Shown in pieces: positions 42,464-51,624 of a DNA stretch of 64,000 nt. The stretch is from NCBI RefSeq assembly GCF_002165375.2, contig NZ_CP032134.1:2232001-2296000 (forward strand), given 5' to 3'. The translations under genes and the position numbers were made by a program. The DNA is from Acinetobacter chinensis (GTDB taxonomy: Bacteria; Pseudomonadota; Gammaproteobacteria; Pseudomonadales; Moraxellaceae). How positions within the stretch are numbered: the stretch's first letter is position 1; each line of letters opens with the position of its first letter. A model generated the notes under the pieces. The model did not search any database. It saw nothing but the letters and a program-made list of their open reading frames with translations, and was not told the origin of the DNA.

Positions 42464-43855
42464 TCAGCTATGTTTCAGCTCAACAGCTTCATCGGACTGT
42501 AAAATTTCCTGATTGGTCTGCCCCAGCAACTGACTTGTAACCATTCCTGCGGTCATGGAACCATCCACATTCAGCGCAGTACGTCCCATATCAATTAAAG
42601 GCTCAATTGAAATCAGCAGTGCAACCAGGGTGACCGGTAAGCCCATGACAGGTAAAACAATTAATGCAGCAAAAGTTGCACCACCGCCCACACCTGCAAC
42701 CCCAATTGAACTGAGCGTCACCACACAGACCAGGGTCACAATCCAGACAGGATCCAGAGGGTTGATACCGACAGTAGGTGCAACCATCACCGCCAGCATA
42801 GCGGGATACAGACCGGCACATCCGTTCTGACCAATCGTGGTTCCAAAAGATGCTGCAAAACTGGCAATTGTTTCTGGAATTCCAAGTCGTGTGGTCTGTG
42901 CTTCAATACTTAGAGGAATACTGGCAGCACTGGAACGGCTGGTAAATGCAAAAGTCAGCACAGGCAGTACTTTCTTAAAAAACCGTACAGGATTGACACC
43001 GGTCAACGCCAGCACCAGTGCATGTACAGCAAACATGATCGCCAGTCCAAGATAGGATGCAACAAGGAATCCGCCCAGATTGATAATATCTGCGGCGTTG
43101 GAACTTGCGACGACTTTAGTGATCAGCGCAAAAACACCATAAGGTGTCAGGGTCATCACCAGACGGACCAGTTTCATCACCCATGCCTGCAAAGTTTCAA
43201 TCGCAGTCACAATCCGCTGACCTTTCACAGCATCGTCACGGATTAAATGAATCCCTGCAATTCCTAAAAATGTAGCAAAGATCACTACACTGATAATGGA
43301 GGTTGGGTTTGCACCGGTCAACTCCGCAAAAGGATTACTTGGAATAAAGGACAGAACGATATCGGGCACACTTAAGTCCGTCACTTTTCCTATATAGTCA
43401 GTATTCAGCTTATCCAGCCGTGCTGTTTCCTGTACGCCCTGAACCAGACCCGCTGCGGACAGTCCAAAAAGACTGGTCACTATCACACCAACAAAAGCAG
43501 CAATGGCTGTCGTCAGCAACAGTGTACTGATCGTAATGGCGCTGATTTTCCCCAGTGATGAAGCATTGTGCAGTTTAATCACGGCACTCAAAATGGAAAT
43601 AAAGACCAGAGGCATCACCACCATCTGTAACAGTTTGACATAACCATTACCTACGAGGTTGAACCATTGAATGGACTCTTTCAGAATGTCAGAACCTGCG
43701 CCGTAGGCAAAATGTAAACCCAGACCAAAAATCACCCCAAGACATAAACCTGCCAGTACTTTTTTAGCCAGACTCCAGTCCGTTTTACGGGTCTGCATCA
43801 GTAGAAAAATAAAGCCTGTAAATAGGACAATGTTCAGTATTAAGGGAAAAGTCAT
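42464..43855 (-). CDS. tcyP: L-cystine:cation symporter TcyP (YdjN)
   Basis: 463-residue inner-membrane symporter of the dicarboxylate/amino acid:cation (DAACS) family. It matches E. coli TcyP closely from end to end: QWFNLVGNGYVKLLQMVVMPLVFISILSAVIKLHNASSLGKIS, LTFAFTSRSSAASIPLSIEAQTTRLG (the serine-rich re-entrant loop), FGTTIGQNGCAGLYPAMLAVMVAPT, and SIEPLIDMGRTALNVDGSMTAG with substrate ligands. It imports cystine. AGGATTC precedes the ATG. Single gene. Confidence 0.94.
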   Translation of the reverse strand: MTFPLILNIVLFTGFIFLLMQTRKTDWSLAKKVLAGLCLGVIFGLGLHFAYGAGSDILKESIQWFNLVGNGYVKLLQMVVMPLVFISILSAVIKLHNASSLGKISAITISTLLLTTAIAAFVGVIVTSLFGLSAAGLVQGVQETARLDKLNTDYIGKVTDLSVPDIVLSFIPSNPFAELTGANPTSIISVVIFATFLGIAGIHLIRDDAVKGQRIVTAIETLQAWVMKLVRLVMTLTPYGVFALITKVVASSNAADIINLGGFLVASYLGLAIMFAVHALVLALTGVNPVRFFKKVLPVLTFAFTSRSSAASIPLSIEAQTTRLGIPETIASFAASFGTTIGQNGCAGLYPAMLAVMVAPTVGINPLDPVWIVTLVCVVTLSSIGVAGVGGGATFAALIVLPVMGLPVTLVALLISIEPLIDMGRTALNVDGSMTAGMVTSQLLGQTNQEILQSDEAVELKHS

Positions 43856-44068
43856 TGTGAATCCTGCTGTTTTATTGCATTTATTATATGTCAGATGCTA
43901 TGTTGGATGAATCTCTCAGCATTTTTAATGATTTTATTCTGACTGCATAATGTTGCAATTATCGTCAATAAAACAGTTATTTATTCCATATATCTTAAAA
44001 TCTTCTAAGCTATTTTAAAATTCTGCTAAACATCTCCTCACAGGTGATGAATAAAAGGACTGACCAGA

Positions 44069-44653
44069 TTGAATACGCACATACAGACGGTTGAACTCGC
44101 CAAAGCATATCGCCTGATCAATCATGGACCGACCGTCCTGGTTTCTGCTCAGTTTCAGGATGACATCAATGTAATGACTGCTGCCTGGGCATGCGCCTTG
44201 GAACTGGTACCTGCCAAAGTTTCCGTCGTGCTGGATAAAGCCACAAAAACCCGCCAGCTGATCGAAAAATCAGGATTTTTTGTGCTACAGGTTCCGACGC
44301 TGAAACAACTGCAGCTGGTTCAGGCTCTCGGCTCCATCAGTCAGCATGAAGACCCGCTTAAACTTGAGCACTGCAATACTCCTCTGTTTCAGATAGATGA
44401 TTTCAGTGTCCCTTTGGTTGAAGGCTGCTCTGCATGGCTGATCTGCGAACTGATTCCAGAACCGCATAATCAGCAGGCTCATGATTTATTTATTGGAAAA
44501 GTAGTTGCAGCTTATGCAGATGACCGTGTTTTCAGAAATGGGCATTGGTACTATCATGAAGCTGCCCCTGAATGGAAAAGTCTGCATCATGTTGCAGGTG
44601 GACATTACTACACGATTGGCGATGCAGTAAATGCAGCATCGGTTGATGTCTGA
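44069..44653 (+). CDS. flavin reductase-like domain protein
   Basis: 194-residue protein with the split-barrel flavin reductase domain: NHGPTVLVSAQFQDDINVMTAAWACALELVPAKVSVVLDKATKTRQLIEKSGFFVLQVP corresponds to the FMN-binding half, and HDLFIGKVVAAYADDRVFRNGHWYYHEA to the second half. It is probably an FMN-binding oxidoreductase supplying reduced flavin or acting on its own; no partner oxygenase is adjacent. The start seems to be TTG, with AGGA nine bases upstream; a nearby ATG is out of frame. Divergent from tcyP. Confidence 0.85.
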   Translation: MNTHIQTVELAKAYRLINHGPTVLVSAQFQDDINVMTAAWACALELVPAKVSVVLDKATKTRQLIEKSGFFVLQVPTLKQLQLVQALGSISQHEDPLKLEHCNTPLFQIDDFSVPLVEGCSAWLICELIPEPHNQQAHDLFIGKVVAAYADDRVFRNGHWYYHEAAPEWKSLHHVAGGHYYTIGDAVNAASVDV

Positions 44654-44807
44654 TTTTTCAGTTTCAGTGTGTAAAACAATGAACTGATCAAGTATCCGTA
44701 TGCTTAAAATATACAGGCTAAAGTCTAAATATATTTCACTTGTCATCTATTCCCAACCCGCTTAAGGTGAATTAAACATCAAGAAATGATTCCATAGTGA
44801 GAACAGG

Positions 44808-45986
44808 ATGCTCTCCAGCAAAGTAAAACTCAGTCTTTTTCTGTGTCTCAGTATGTGCCTGGGGATTGGTATTCTGCGTTTTTCCTATACTGCATTACTG
44901 CCATCCACACGGGCTGCCTATGAGTGGACAAGCAGCTTTGCCAGTATTCTGAGCAGTGCAAATCTGCTGGGTTATCTGATTGGAGCGTTCTGGGCAATGA
45001 AACTGCCACAGAACAGCCGTATGACGTTTTTTATTCAAAGTGCAGCCATTCTGGGTAGTATCAGTCTGCTGAGCTGTGCTTTTTCAGGTTTTCATGGCAG
45101 CTGGTATATTTTCTGGCGTGTCATTTCAGGGATCAGCGGTGGCTTGCTCATGATCCTGTCACCAAGTGTGGTGGCTCAGTGCTGTGATCTCAAAGACCGC
45201 TTGAGCATCAATTTCATTGGTTTCAGTGGTATCGGCATCGGGGTTCTGCTGGCGACACTGTTTATGCCCTATCTAGACAGAATCAGCACCAGCAGTGCAT
45301 GGCTCATTCTTTTTGGCTTTTCAGCCATCATGTGTGCCATTCTATGCATACTGCTCCAGCAGTTCAGATCACATCTGTCAGCTCAGACAGTTCCTCAGAC
45401 AGAATCTGTACCCGTTCAGGGACTGTATCTGTGTCTGCTGACGGTATATGCATGCAGTGCTTTTTCGTATGTACCGCATTCTCTGTTCTGGATTGACTAT
45501 CTCAGCAACACCCTGCACCTGGGACTGAACGTCATCAATTTCAACTGGATTCTGTATGGCAGCGGCAGTGCACTGGGGGCTGTGACAGCCTATATGCTGT
45601 CCAGGAAACTGGGGAATTTCAACGCCCTGAAAGTACTGTATTCTTTTTATGTCGGAGCGATATTTATTGCTGTTATGGATGCTTATCCAGCACTGACTTT
45701 TGTCTCCTCATTCCTTACAGGTCTGCTGAATCCTGCTGTCGTTTTCCTGACCTCATATACGATATTGCAGATTTATACCCATGCTTATAAAAAACTGTGG
45801 AGTATTGCCACGCTGTGCTTTGCCATTACCCAGCTGATTGGTGGATTGACATTCAGCACCCTGCAAAAGGCTGGAGTATCCTATCATCAGCAGTTTGAAC
45901 TGGCAGGGTTTGTGTTACTGGCGGGAACAGTTGTACTTTTTGTTTATCTGCGTAAATCACCACCTAAGCCTCTGCATCAGCATTAA
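44808..45986 (+). CDS. YbfB/YjiJ-family MFS transporter
   Basis: 392-residue, twelve-helix major facilitator. The N-terminal segment LCLSMCLGIGILRFSYTALLPSTRAAYEWTSSFASILSSANLLGYLIGAFWA is the hallmark of the YbfB/YjiJ family, which lacks known substrates. FWRVISGISGGLLMILSPSVV follows in helix four. It is a probable exporter. It is a single gene, separated by a hairpin from the convergent DUF4124 gene. Confidence 0.88.
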   Translation: MLSSKVKLSLFLCLSMCLGIGILRFSYTALLPSTRAAYEWTSSFASILSSANLLGYLIGAFWAMKLPQNSRMTFFIQSAAILGSISLLSCAFSGFHGSWYIFWRVISGISGGLLMILSPSVVAQCCDLKDRLSINFIGFSGIGIGVLLATLFMPYLDRISTSSAWLILFGFSAIMCAILCILLQQFRSHLSAQTVPQTESVPVQGLYLCLLTVYACSAFSYVPHSLFWIDYLSNTLHLGLNVINFNWILYGSGSALGAVTAYMLSRKLGNFNALKVLYSFYVGAIFIAVMDAYPALTFVSSFLTGLLNPAVVFLTSYTILQIYTHAYKKLWSIATLCFAITQLIGGLTFSTLQKAGVSYHQQFELAGFVLLAGTVVLFVYLRKSPPKPLHQH

Positions 45987-45994
45987 ACCGAATC

Positions 45995-46018
45995 AAAAAG
46001 GCATTTTTAAAATGCCTT
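45995..46018. terminator. hairpin between convergent genes
   Basis: AAGGCATTTT/AAAATGCCTT inverted repeat with a minimal loop. It serves the MFS gene and the convergent DUF4124 gene. Confidence 0.55.
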
Positions 46019-46040
46019 GATCATTCCAGCTACAGAGATG

Positions 46041-46349
46041 TCAGTTACGCTCTTTGGTCATCCGATAGGCGTCCTGTGCAATGGCAAGGCTTTTCTTTTT
46101 CCCTTCCGCTGTGTCTGGAACAGCATTTGATGTATAAGGTTCAGCTTCCTGCTGTTCATCTGCCAGTGTATACGCTGTTGCAGGAGACTGTGTTTTGTGA
46201 TGCCTTAAACCTGAAATAAGCTCACCCTTTTCTTTGCAGGGTTTCGACTGATAGCCTGTTTCCCCACTGGAAGTACACTTATAAATATCCTGAGCAAACA
46301 CAGGACTGCCCAAGCCTAGAGCCATGATGAGAGTCAATATTCTTTTCAT
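46041..46349 (-). CDS. DUF4124 domain protein, exported
   Basis: Predicted 102-residue periplasmic protein. The signal peptide MKRILTLIMALGLGSPVFAQ is followed by the DUF4124 pattern DIYKCTSSGETGYQSKPCKEKGE, with two Cys that likely pair. The polar tail has no further features. Function unknown. The start at MKRIL, preceded by GGGGA, is preferred to an upstream frame from 46406 that would place a second hydrophobic stretch before the signal peptide. Confidence 0.82.
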   Translation of the reverse strand: MKRILTLIMALGLGSPVFAQDIYKCTSSGETGYQSKPCKEKGELISGLRHHKTQSPATAYTLADEQQEAEPYTSNAVPDTAEGKKKSLAIAQDAYRMTKERN

Positions 46350-46474
46350 TCTGTAATATCCCCAAAACATATAAAATATCAGCCCATGAATAAAAAAACT
46401 ATCCATCGTGCAGACTTATTTTCAGCTTTTAAACTTAGCTTCAGCTGTCTGAATCCTGCATGATCTACATTGAT

Positions 46475-46506
46475 AAAAAAACCCGCAAACAGTGCGGGCT
46501 TTTTTA
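46475..46506. terminator. intrinsic terminator of icd
   Basis: CCCGCA/TGCGGG stem flanked by A7 and T6 tracts, directly after icd on the minus strand. It could work in both directions. Confidence 0.88.
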
Positions 46507-46517
46507 GAAGTTCAGAT

Positions 46518-47771
46518 TCAGTCCATATGCTGAATGATCGCATTGCCAAATTCTGAACAGCGCAACAGTGTGGCATTTTCCATTAAACGCTCAAAGTCAT
46601 AGGTTACAGTTTTCGCTGCAATCGCCCCTGAGATACCTTTAATAATCAGATCAGCCGCTTCAATCCATCCCATATCACGCAGCATCATTTCTGCTGAAAG
46701 AATAATGGAACCTGGGTTTACTTTGTCCTGACCGGCATATTTAGGTGCTGTGCCATGTGTTGCTTCATAAACAGCAATTGCCCCGCCAATGTTTGCACCA
46801 GGTGCAATCCCGATCCCACCGACTTCAGCCGCCAGTGCATCGGAAACATAGTCACCGTTCAGGTTTAAAGTTGCGATCACAGAATAATCCGCAGGACGCA
46901 TGAGGATCTGCTGTAAAAAGGCATCCGCAATCACATCTTTAATCACAATGTCTTTACCGGTTTTTGGGTTTTTAATTTTTACCCAGGGACCACCATCAAT
47001 CAGTTCACCACCGAAACGTTCAACTGCAAGCTCATAGCCCCACTCTTTGAATGCACCTTCGGTATATTTCATAATGTTGCCTTTGTGTACCAGGGTCACA
47101 CTCGGCTTATCATTATCAATCGCAAACTGAATCGCTTTACGCACCAGACGCTGTGTACCTTCTTTGGACACAGGCTTAATCCCGATACCACAGTTATCTT
47201 CAAAACGGATTTTACTAACACCCATTTCTTCTTTTAAAAACTTAATGACTTTTCTGGCTTCAGGGGAGTCCGCTTTCCATTCAATCCCTGCATAAATATC
47301 TTCTGAATTTTCACGGAAAATGACCATGTCAGTCAGTTCAGGATGACGCACAGGAGATGGGACACCTTCAAACCAGCGCACTGGGCGCACACAGACATAC
47401 AGATCCAGTTCCTGACGTAAAGCGACGTTTAAAGAGCGGATACCACCACCGACAGGTGTGGTCAAAGGACCTTTGATGGACACCACAAATTCACGCAGTG
47501 CTTCAAAAGTTTCTTCTGGCATATACGTGCCATAAATTTTGTCTGCTTTTTCACCGCAGTATACTTCCATCCATTCAATAGACCGTTTGCCACTGTAGGC
47601 TTTTAAAACAGCCGCATCCACCACCGATTTCATCGCAGGTGTAATGTCCACACCAATGCCATCCCCTTCAATAAAAGGAATAATCGGGTGATTTGGAACA
47701 TTTAATGATAAATCTGCATTTACTGTAATTTTGCCGCCATCCGCAGGCACTGTGATCTTCTGATAACCCAT
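46518..47771 (-). CDS. icd: NADP-dependent isocitrate dehydrogenase, dimeric type
   Basis: Homodimeric E. coli-type enzyme of the TCA cycle converting isocitrate to 2-oxoglutarate (about 417 aa). Seen: GPLTTPVGGGIRSLNVALRQELDLYVCVRPVRW (substrate arginines and the Ser region), FRENSEDIYAGIEW, VTLVHKGNIMKYTEGAFKEWGYELA, and THGTAPKYAGQDKVNPGSIILSAEMML (NADP-binding). The start at MGYQKI has AGGGAGA upstream; the frame extends further but unsupported. Divergent from rluE, the same neighbourhood as in E. coli. A second, unrelated isocitrate dehydrogenase lies at 53.1-55.3 kb. Confidence 0.96.
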   Translation of the reverse strand: MGYQKITVPADGGKITVNADLSLNVPNHPIIPFIEGDGIGVDITPAMKSVVDAAVLKAYSGKRSIEWMEVYCGEKADKIYGTYMPEETFEALREFVVSIKGPLTTPVGGGIRSLNVALRQELDLYVCVRPVRWFEGVPSPVRHPELTDMVIFRENSEDIYAGIEWKADSPEARKVIKFLKEEMGVSKIRFEDNCGIGIKPVSKEGTQRLVRKAIQFAIDNDKPSVTLVHKGNIMKYTEGAFKEWGYELAVERFGGELIDGGPWVKIKNPKTGKDIVIKDVIADAFLQQILMRPADYSVIATLNLNGDYVSDALAAEVGGIGIAPGANIGGAIAVYEATHGTAPKYAGQDKVNPGSIILSAEMMLRDMGWIEAADLIIKGISGAIAAKTVTYDFERLMENATLLRCSEFGNAIIQHMD

Positions 47772-47971
47772 TTTGCAGGTTCTCCCTTTTATTATAGCTG
47801 GCTGATCCAAAAAAATTGCCAATTTGACAATACATTCAACGCTTCTTAACGCATAATAGTCTAATCGAATTCCAGTATTGTTTGAGATTTATACAAAGAA
47901 TAGCCACATTTCTTTGTTAAATGAAACTTAATCAATCGCTATTTTATGTAATTACAGAAGCCAGTTCTTTT

Positions 47972-48760
47972 ATGAAAATCGTTATTCTCAATAAACCATA
48001 TGGCGTCCTCTCCCAGTTTCGTAAAGACGAAGCACACATGACCATGTCTGACTTCGTGGATGACTCAACTTTACGTCTGGCTGGTCGACTTGATATGGAC
48101 TCTGAAGGTCTGGTGTTTCTGACCGATCACGGTGGTTTGAACCAGTATATTACCAATCCTGCCAACAAGAAGTTTAAAACTTATCTGGTTCAGCTGGATG
48201 GCGATATCACTGAAGAAGCGCTTGAGCAGCTGCGTAAAGGCGTGGAGCTCAAAGATGGTATGACTCTGCCTGCCAAAGCAGAAAAAGTTGAACAGCCTGA
48301 ATGGTTATGGGACCGCGATCCTCCTGTACGTTTCCGTGCCAGCATTCCGACATCATGGGTGGAAATTTCCATCTGTGAAGGTCGTAACCGTCAGGTTCGC
48401 CGTATGACGTCAGCAGTCGGTTTTCCAACTTTACGTTTAATCCGTACACGTATCGGTGCCATTGACCTGGTGCAGATGGGTTTACAGCCTGGCGAGACCA
48501 AAGATATCGAACCGCTGTTATATCCTGACTTCCAGAATGTGCCCGCCGAAGAACCGTATCGCTCACGTTCTTATGTGAAAAAACCAGGCGGTACTGGCGG
48601 CAAGCCAATGGTGCGTAAAAATAAAGATGGTTCTGTGAAAAAATCAGGAACCAAACGTATCTGGCAAATGGACGAAAGTGAAAAACCGAAGCGTAAAACC
48701 AACGGTACGACCCGTCCAAATACCAAAGCTCCACGTGGTCGCGGACGTAACGGTCGTTAA
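47972..48760 (+). CDS. rluE: 23S rRNA pseudouridine synthase RluE (RsuA family)
   Basis: About 262-residue RsuA-family synthase (23S rRNA position 2457 in E. coli). Catalytic motif AGRLDMDSEGLVFLT (Asp41), with GRNRQVRRMTSAVGFPTLRLIRTRIG and the RluE-specific WLWDRDPPVRFRASIPTSWVEI. No S4 domain, as in RluE. The C-terminal 60 residues are an unusual Lys/Arg/Gly-rich disordered tail (KKPGGTGGKPMVRKNK...GRGRNGR), probably RNA-binding. The icd-rluE neighbourhood is conserved with enterobacteria. Start set at MKIVIL, where homology begins; 47921 is possible. Confidence 0.9.
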   Translation: MKIVILNKPYGVLSQFRKDEAHMTMSDFVDDSTLRLAGRLDMDSEGLVFLTDHGGLNQYITNPANKKFKTYLVQLDGDITEEALEQLRKGVELKDGMTLPAKAEKVEQPEWLWDRDPPVRFRASIPTSWVEISICEGRNRQVRRMTSAVGFPTLRLIRTRIGAIDLVQMGLQPGETKDIEPLLYPDFQNVPAEEPYRSRSYVKKPGGTGGKPMVRKNKDGSVKKSGTKRIWQMDESEKPKRKTNGTTRPNTKAPRGRGRNGR

Positions 48761-48784
48761 AAGCCAGTATTGATAAAGACCATT

Positions 48785-48814
48785 AAAAAAGCCTCCATTC
48801 TGGAGGCTTTTTTT
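48785..48814 (+). terminator. intrinsic terminator of rluE
   Basis: Stem AAAAAAGCCTCC/GGAGGCTTTTTT with an ATTCT loop and T7 tract. Confidence 0.92.
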
Positions 48815-48926
48815 AATTCACTCTGCTCTTTTTAAGAACCTGAATATCACAGGAAAAATATCCATTCCGAATCAGAACTCAGATCACTCTAAATTCTGGG
48901 TGAATGGAAAATCAGCCAGACTCAGC

Positions 48927-49727
48927 TTAAATAAACCCTTTTACTAAAAGGAAACTGCCTACACAGAGCAATAAAACTGCAAAACATTTTTTTAACACTG
49001 CTGGTGATAATGCATGCGCAGCTTTTGCACCGAATTTTGCAGTAAAGAAACTCATGACACTGATGCCTAAAAAAGCATAAACATGAATAAAACCAATGGT
49101 ATTAGGCACATTCACCTGCGCATTCATTCCAAAAAGCATGAATCCTAATGCACCGGCTATCGCAATCGGTAATCCACATGCAGCTGAAGTTCCGACTGCT
49201 TTTTGCATGACCACGCCATAATGCGTGAGATATGGCACAGTGATACTCCCGCCACCAATACCAAAGATTGCGGAAGCAATACCTATCCCCGCTCCTGCAC
49301 CAATTTGTGCCGGTGTCGACGGTAATGTTTTAGTATTATCCACGACCTTTTTCGAGCCCATAAACATGGTGTACGCCACCCAAAGCAAGAATACGCCAAC
49401 AATCATTTGCAGATGAAGTCCAGATAACCAGCCTGCAATACCAGCCCCAAAGAAACAGCCCAATGCCATACCTGGTGCCAGATTTCTAAATACCGACCAG
49501 ATAATGCCATCTTTCTTTTGATGTGCCATTAAAGAGCTGATTGAAGTGACAATGATCGTTGCAAGTGAAGTACCCAATGCCAGATGCATGACAACATCAG
49601 GATCATAGCCCATCTGGCTAAAGACGATATATAGAAGCGGGACAATGATGGTACCACCACCCACGCCAAACAGCCCAGCTGCAAATCCTGCAAATGCGCC
49701 GATGATTAAAAAAATGATGAGTTCCAC
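48927..49727 (-). CDS. TauE/SafE family sulfite exporter-like permease
   Basis: 266-residue, seven- to eight-helix membrane protein of the TauE/SafE family. The two internally repeated signatures are FAAGLFGVGGGTIIVPLLYIV (about 14-34) and IASAIFGIGGGSITVPYLTHYG (about 150-171). Members move sulfite, sulfoacetate or other small organosulfur anions. It is the last gene of a run with a flavin reductase, mesD and mesX, so a role in sulfur or C1 compound traffic linked to methionine synthesis is possible, but only by context. Confidence 0.88.
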   Translation of the reverse strand: MELIIFLIIGAFAGFAAGLFGVGGGTIIVPLLYIVFSQMGYDPDVVMHLALGTSLATIIVTSISSLMAHQKKDGIIWSVFRNLAPGMALGCFFGAGIAGWLSGLHLQMIVGVFLLWVAYTMFMGSKKVVDNTKTLPSTPAQIGAGAGIGIASAIFGIGGGSITVPYLTHYGVVMQKAVGTSAACGLPIAIAGALGFMLFGMNAQVNVPNTIGFIHVYAFLGISVMSFFTAKFGAKAAHALSPAVLKKCFAVLLLCVGSFLLVKGFI

Positions 49728-49833
49728 GGATTACTGACTTTATAGATTGAGGTAATAAAATTTTGGAGCGTCAGGGTCTGCACACACAGCGTATATGATT
49801 TGAAAATACACGGACGAATGACAAACCCTGGAT

Positions 49834-50328
49834 TTAAGCGATTTCTGTTTCACCAACCTGGTGATAAGCACGGTTAAAATAAACCAAAGCTTGATCTTCC
49901 TGGTTCTTTTGGATTGCAACAATTGGGCAGATAAAAATGGTATGTGTTCCCACTTCCTGAATATCTGAAATTTTACAATCAAAACTGACCAAAGCATCAG
50001 CCAGCACAGGTGAACCTGTTTCAAGTTCAGACCATTCTCCAAGTGCAAAACGCTCATCTGAACTGAGTTTAGACGATGCAAATGCATTAGAAAGTTGCTC
50101 ATGTTGAGCACCTAAAACATTCACAGTCAAAACTTTATTTTCAACAAAATGCGTATGAGAACGTGATGATTTATTCATACAGACCAATAATGTCGGTGGT
50201 GTGTCAGTTACACTGCACACAGCAGAGGCTGTAAAGCCATGAAAACCTGATTCACCAACGGTGGTCACAACATTGACCGCACTCGTTAACGAAGACATTG
50301 CATTTTTAAAGTCTGTTGCATCAACCAT
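49834..50328 (-). CDS. flavin reductase (HpaC/RutF-like)
   Basis: 164-residue FMN/FAD reductase domain protein: DFKNAMSSLTSAVNVVTTVGESGFHGFTASAVCSVTDTPPTLLVCMNKSSRSHTHFVENKVLTVNVLG is the classic HpaC/RutF core. Such proteins feed FMNH2 to two-component oxygenases. It lies 149 bp downstream of mesD and is followed by the TauE/SafE gene, all on one strand. Because MesD-type methionine synthesis depends on MesX and oxygen, this reductase is a candidate supplier of reduced flavin (inference). AGGAA precedes the ATG. Confidence 0.88.
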   Translation of the reverse strand: MVDATDFKNAMSSLTSAVNVVTTVGESGFHGFTASAVCSVTDTPPTLLVCMNKSSRSHTHFVENKVLTVNVLGAQHEQLSNAFASSKLSSDERFALGEWSELETGSPVLADALVSFDCKISDIQEVGTHTIFICPIVAIQKNQEDQALVYFNRAYHQVGETEIA

Positions 50329-50477
50329 GACCGTGTTCCTATTCGCCTAAAACGCTGTATTTGAATAAAGTTCTGAAATACTGTGCTGTTTAGATCTAAC
50401 TGTGTATCGGAAGCTCCCTCTTCTTTGTAGAAAAAGGAACTTTGAATGTGATTTCAATAAATGATTTAAATGTTGAA

Positions 50478-51506
50478 TTAACGAGTTAATTCCTGACGGA
50501 TAATCTCTGCACCTGCACTAAGCGCTTTCAATTTACCACGTGCAATTTCACGACCAAGTGGCGCCATACCACAGTTGGTTGAAGGATAAAGTTTATCCGC
50601 ATCGACAAACTGTAACGCTTTGCGCAGTGTATCAGCCACTTGTTCAGGTGTTTCAATCACATTGGTCGCTACATCAATCGCACCCACCATGACTTTTTTA
50701 CCACGAATCAGCTCAATCAGATCCATCGGTACACGTGAGTTTTGACATTCAAGTGATACTATATCGATTTTAGACTGTTGCAGTTTCGGGAATGCCTCTT
50801 CGTATTGACGCCATTCTGAACCTAAAGTCTTTTTCCAGTCGGTATTGGCTTTGATGCCGTAACCATAGCAAATGTGTACCGCAGTTTCACATTTCAGACC
50901 TTCAAGCGCACGTTCTAAAGTCGCCACACCCCAGTCATTCACTTCATCGAAGAACACGTTAAATGCAGGCTCATCAAACTGAATAATATCTACACCGGCT
51001 GCTTCTAACTCACGAGCTTCCTGATTCAGAATTTTAGCAAATTCCCAAGCCAGTTTTTCACGACTTTTATAATGACCGTCATATAAAGTATCGATCATGG
51101 TCATTGGACCAGGCAACGCCCATTTAATCGGTTGATCAGTCAATGAACGTAAGAACTTTGCATCTTCAACAAATACAGGCTTTTGACGTGAAACTGCACC
51201 AACCACAGAAGGTACGCTTGCATCATAACGATCACGAATTTTCACCGTTTCTCGTTTTTCAAAATCCACACCGTCTAAATGCTCAATAAAGGTTGTTACG
51301 AAATGCTGACGGGTTTGTTCACCATCGCTGACAATATCAATACCCGCCTGTTGTTGCTCATGTAATGACAAACGCAGTGCATCCAGTTTACCATCTACAA
51401 GTTCCTGGTCCTGCAATTTCCACGGCGACCAAAGTTTTTCAGGCTCTGCAAGCCATGAAGGTTTTGGTAAGCTGCCTGCTGTTGAGGTTGGGAGTAAAAT
51501 CGCCAT
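50478..51506 (-). CDS. mesD: folate-independent methionine synthase MesD (core MetE)
   Basis: 342-residue protein equal to the catalytic C-terminal domain of MetE, without the N-terminal folate-handling half. Zinc and substrate residues are kept: SDGEQTRQHF, FDEPAFNVFFDE, His211/Cys213 in AVHICYGYG, Glu253 in SLECQN and Cys312 in STNCGMAPLG. The MesD family of Acinetobacter methylates homocysteine with a non-folate donor, and needs the DUF1852 protein MesX and oxygen. mesX is immediately upstream. The start at MAILLPT fits the family; upstream in-frame codons cross a palindromic repeat and mesX. Confidence 0.9.
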   Translation of the reverse strand: MAILLPTSTAGSLPKPSWLAEPEKLWSPWKLQDQELVDGKLDALRLSLHEQQQAGIDIVSDGEQTRQHFVTTFIEHLDGVDFEKRETVKIRDRYDASVPSVVGAVSRQKPVFVEDAKFLRSLTDQPIKWALPGPMTMIDTLYDGHYKSREKLAWEFAKILNQEARELEAAGVDIIQFDEPAFNVFFDEVNDWGVATLERALEGLKCETAVHICYGYGIKANTDWKKTLGSEWRQYEEAFPKLQQSKIDIVSLECQNSRVPMDLIELIRGKKVMVGAIDVATNVIETPEQVADTLRKALQFVDADKLYPSTNCGMAPLGREIARGKLKALSAGAEIIRQELTR

Positions 51507-51557
51507 GTCTAATCTTCTATCTCTAAATTTGTTTATTTCAGTAATTCTGTCGCAATT

Positions 51558-51617
51558 AAATCCTCCCCTTGCGGAACATATTCCCCTCTTTGAAAAAGAG
51601 GGGGTTAGGGGAGATTT
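51558..51617. repeat. nested palindromic intergenic repeat between mesX and mesD
   Basis: Outer arms AAATCCTCCCC (51558-51568) and GGGGAGATTT (51608-51617) enclose a perfect inner stem CCCCTCTTT/AAAGAGGGG (51583-51591 and 51595-51603). The form resembles REP-like dispersed elements, and it sits in the 118-bp space inside the operon. A degraded, similar-looking stretch (CCCTCTTCTTTGTAGAAAAAG) lies at about 50418-50438, between mesD and the flavin reductase gene. Confidence 0.75.
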
Positions 51618-51624
51618 TCTATAA

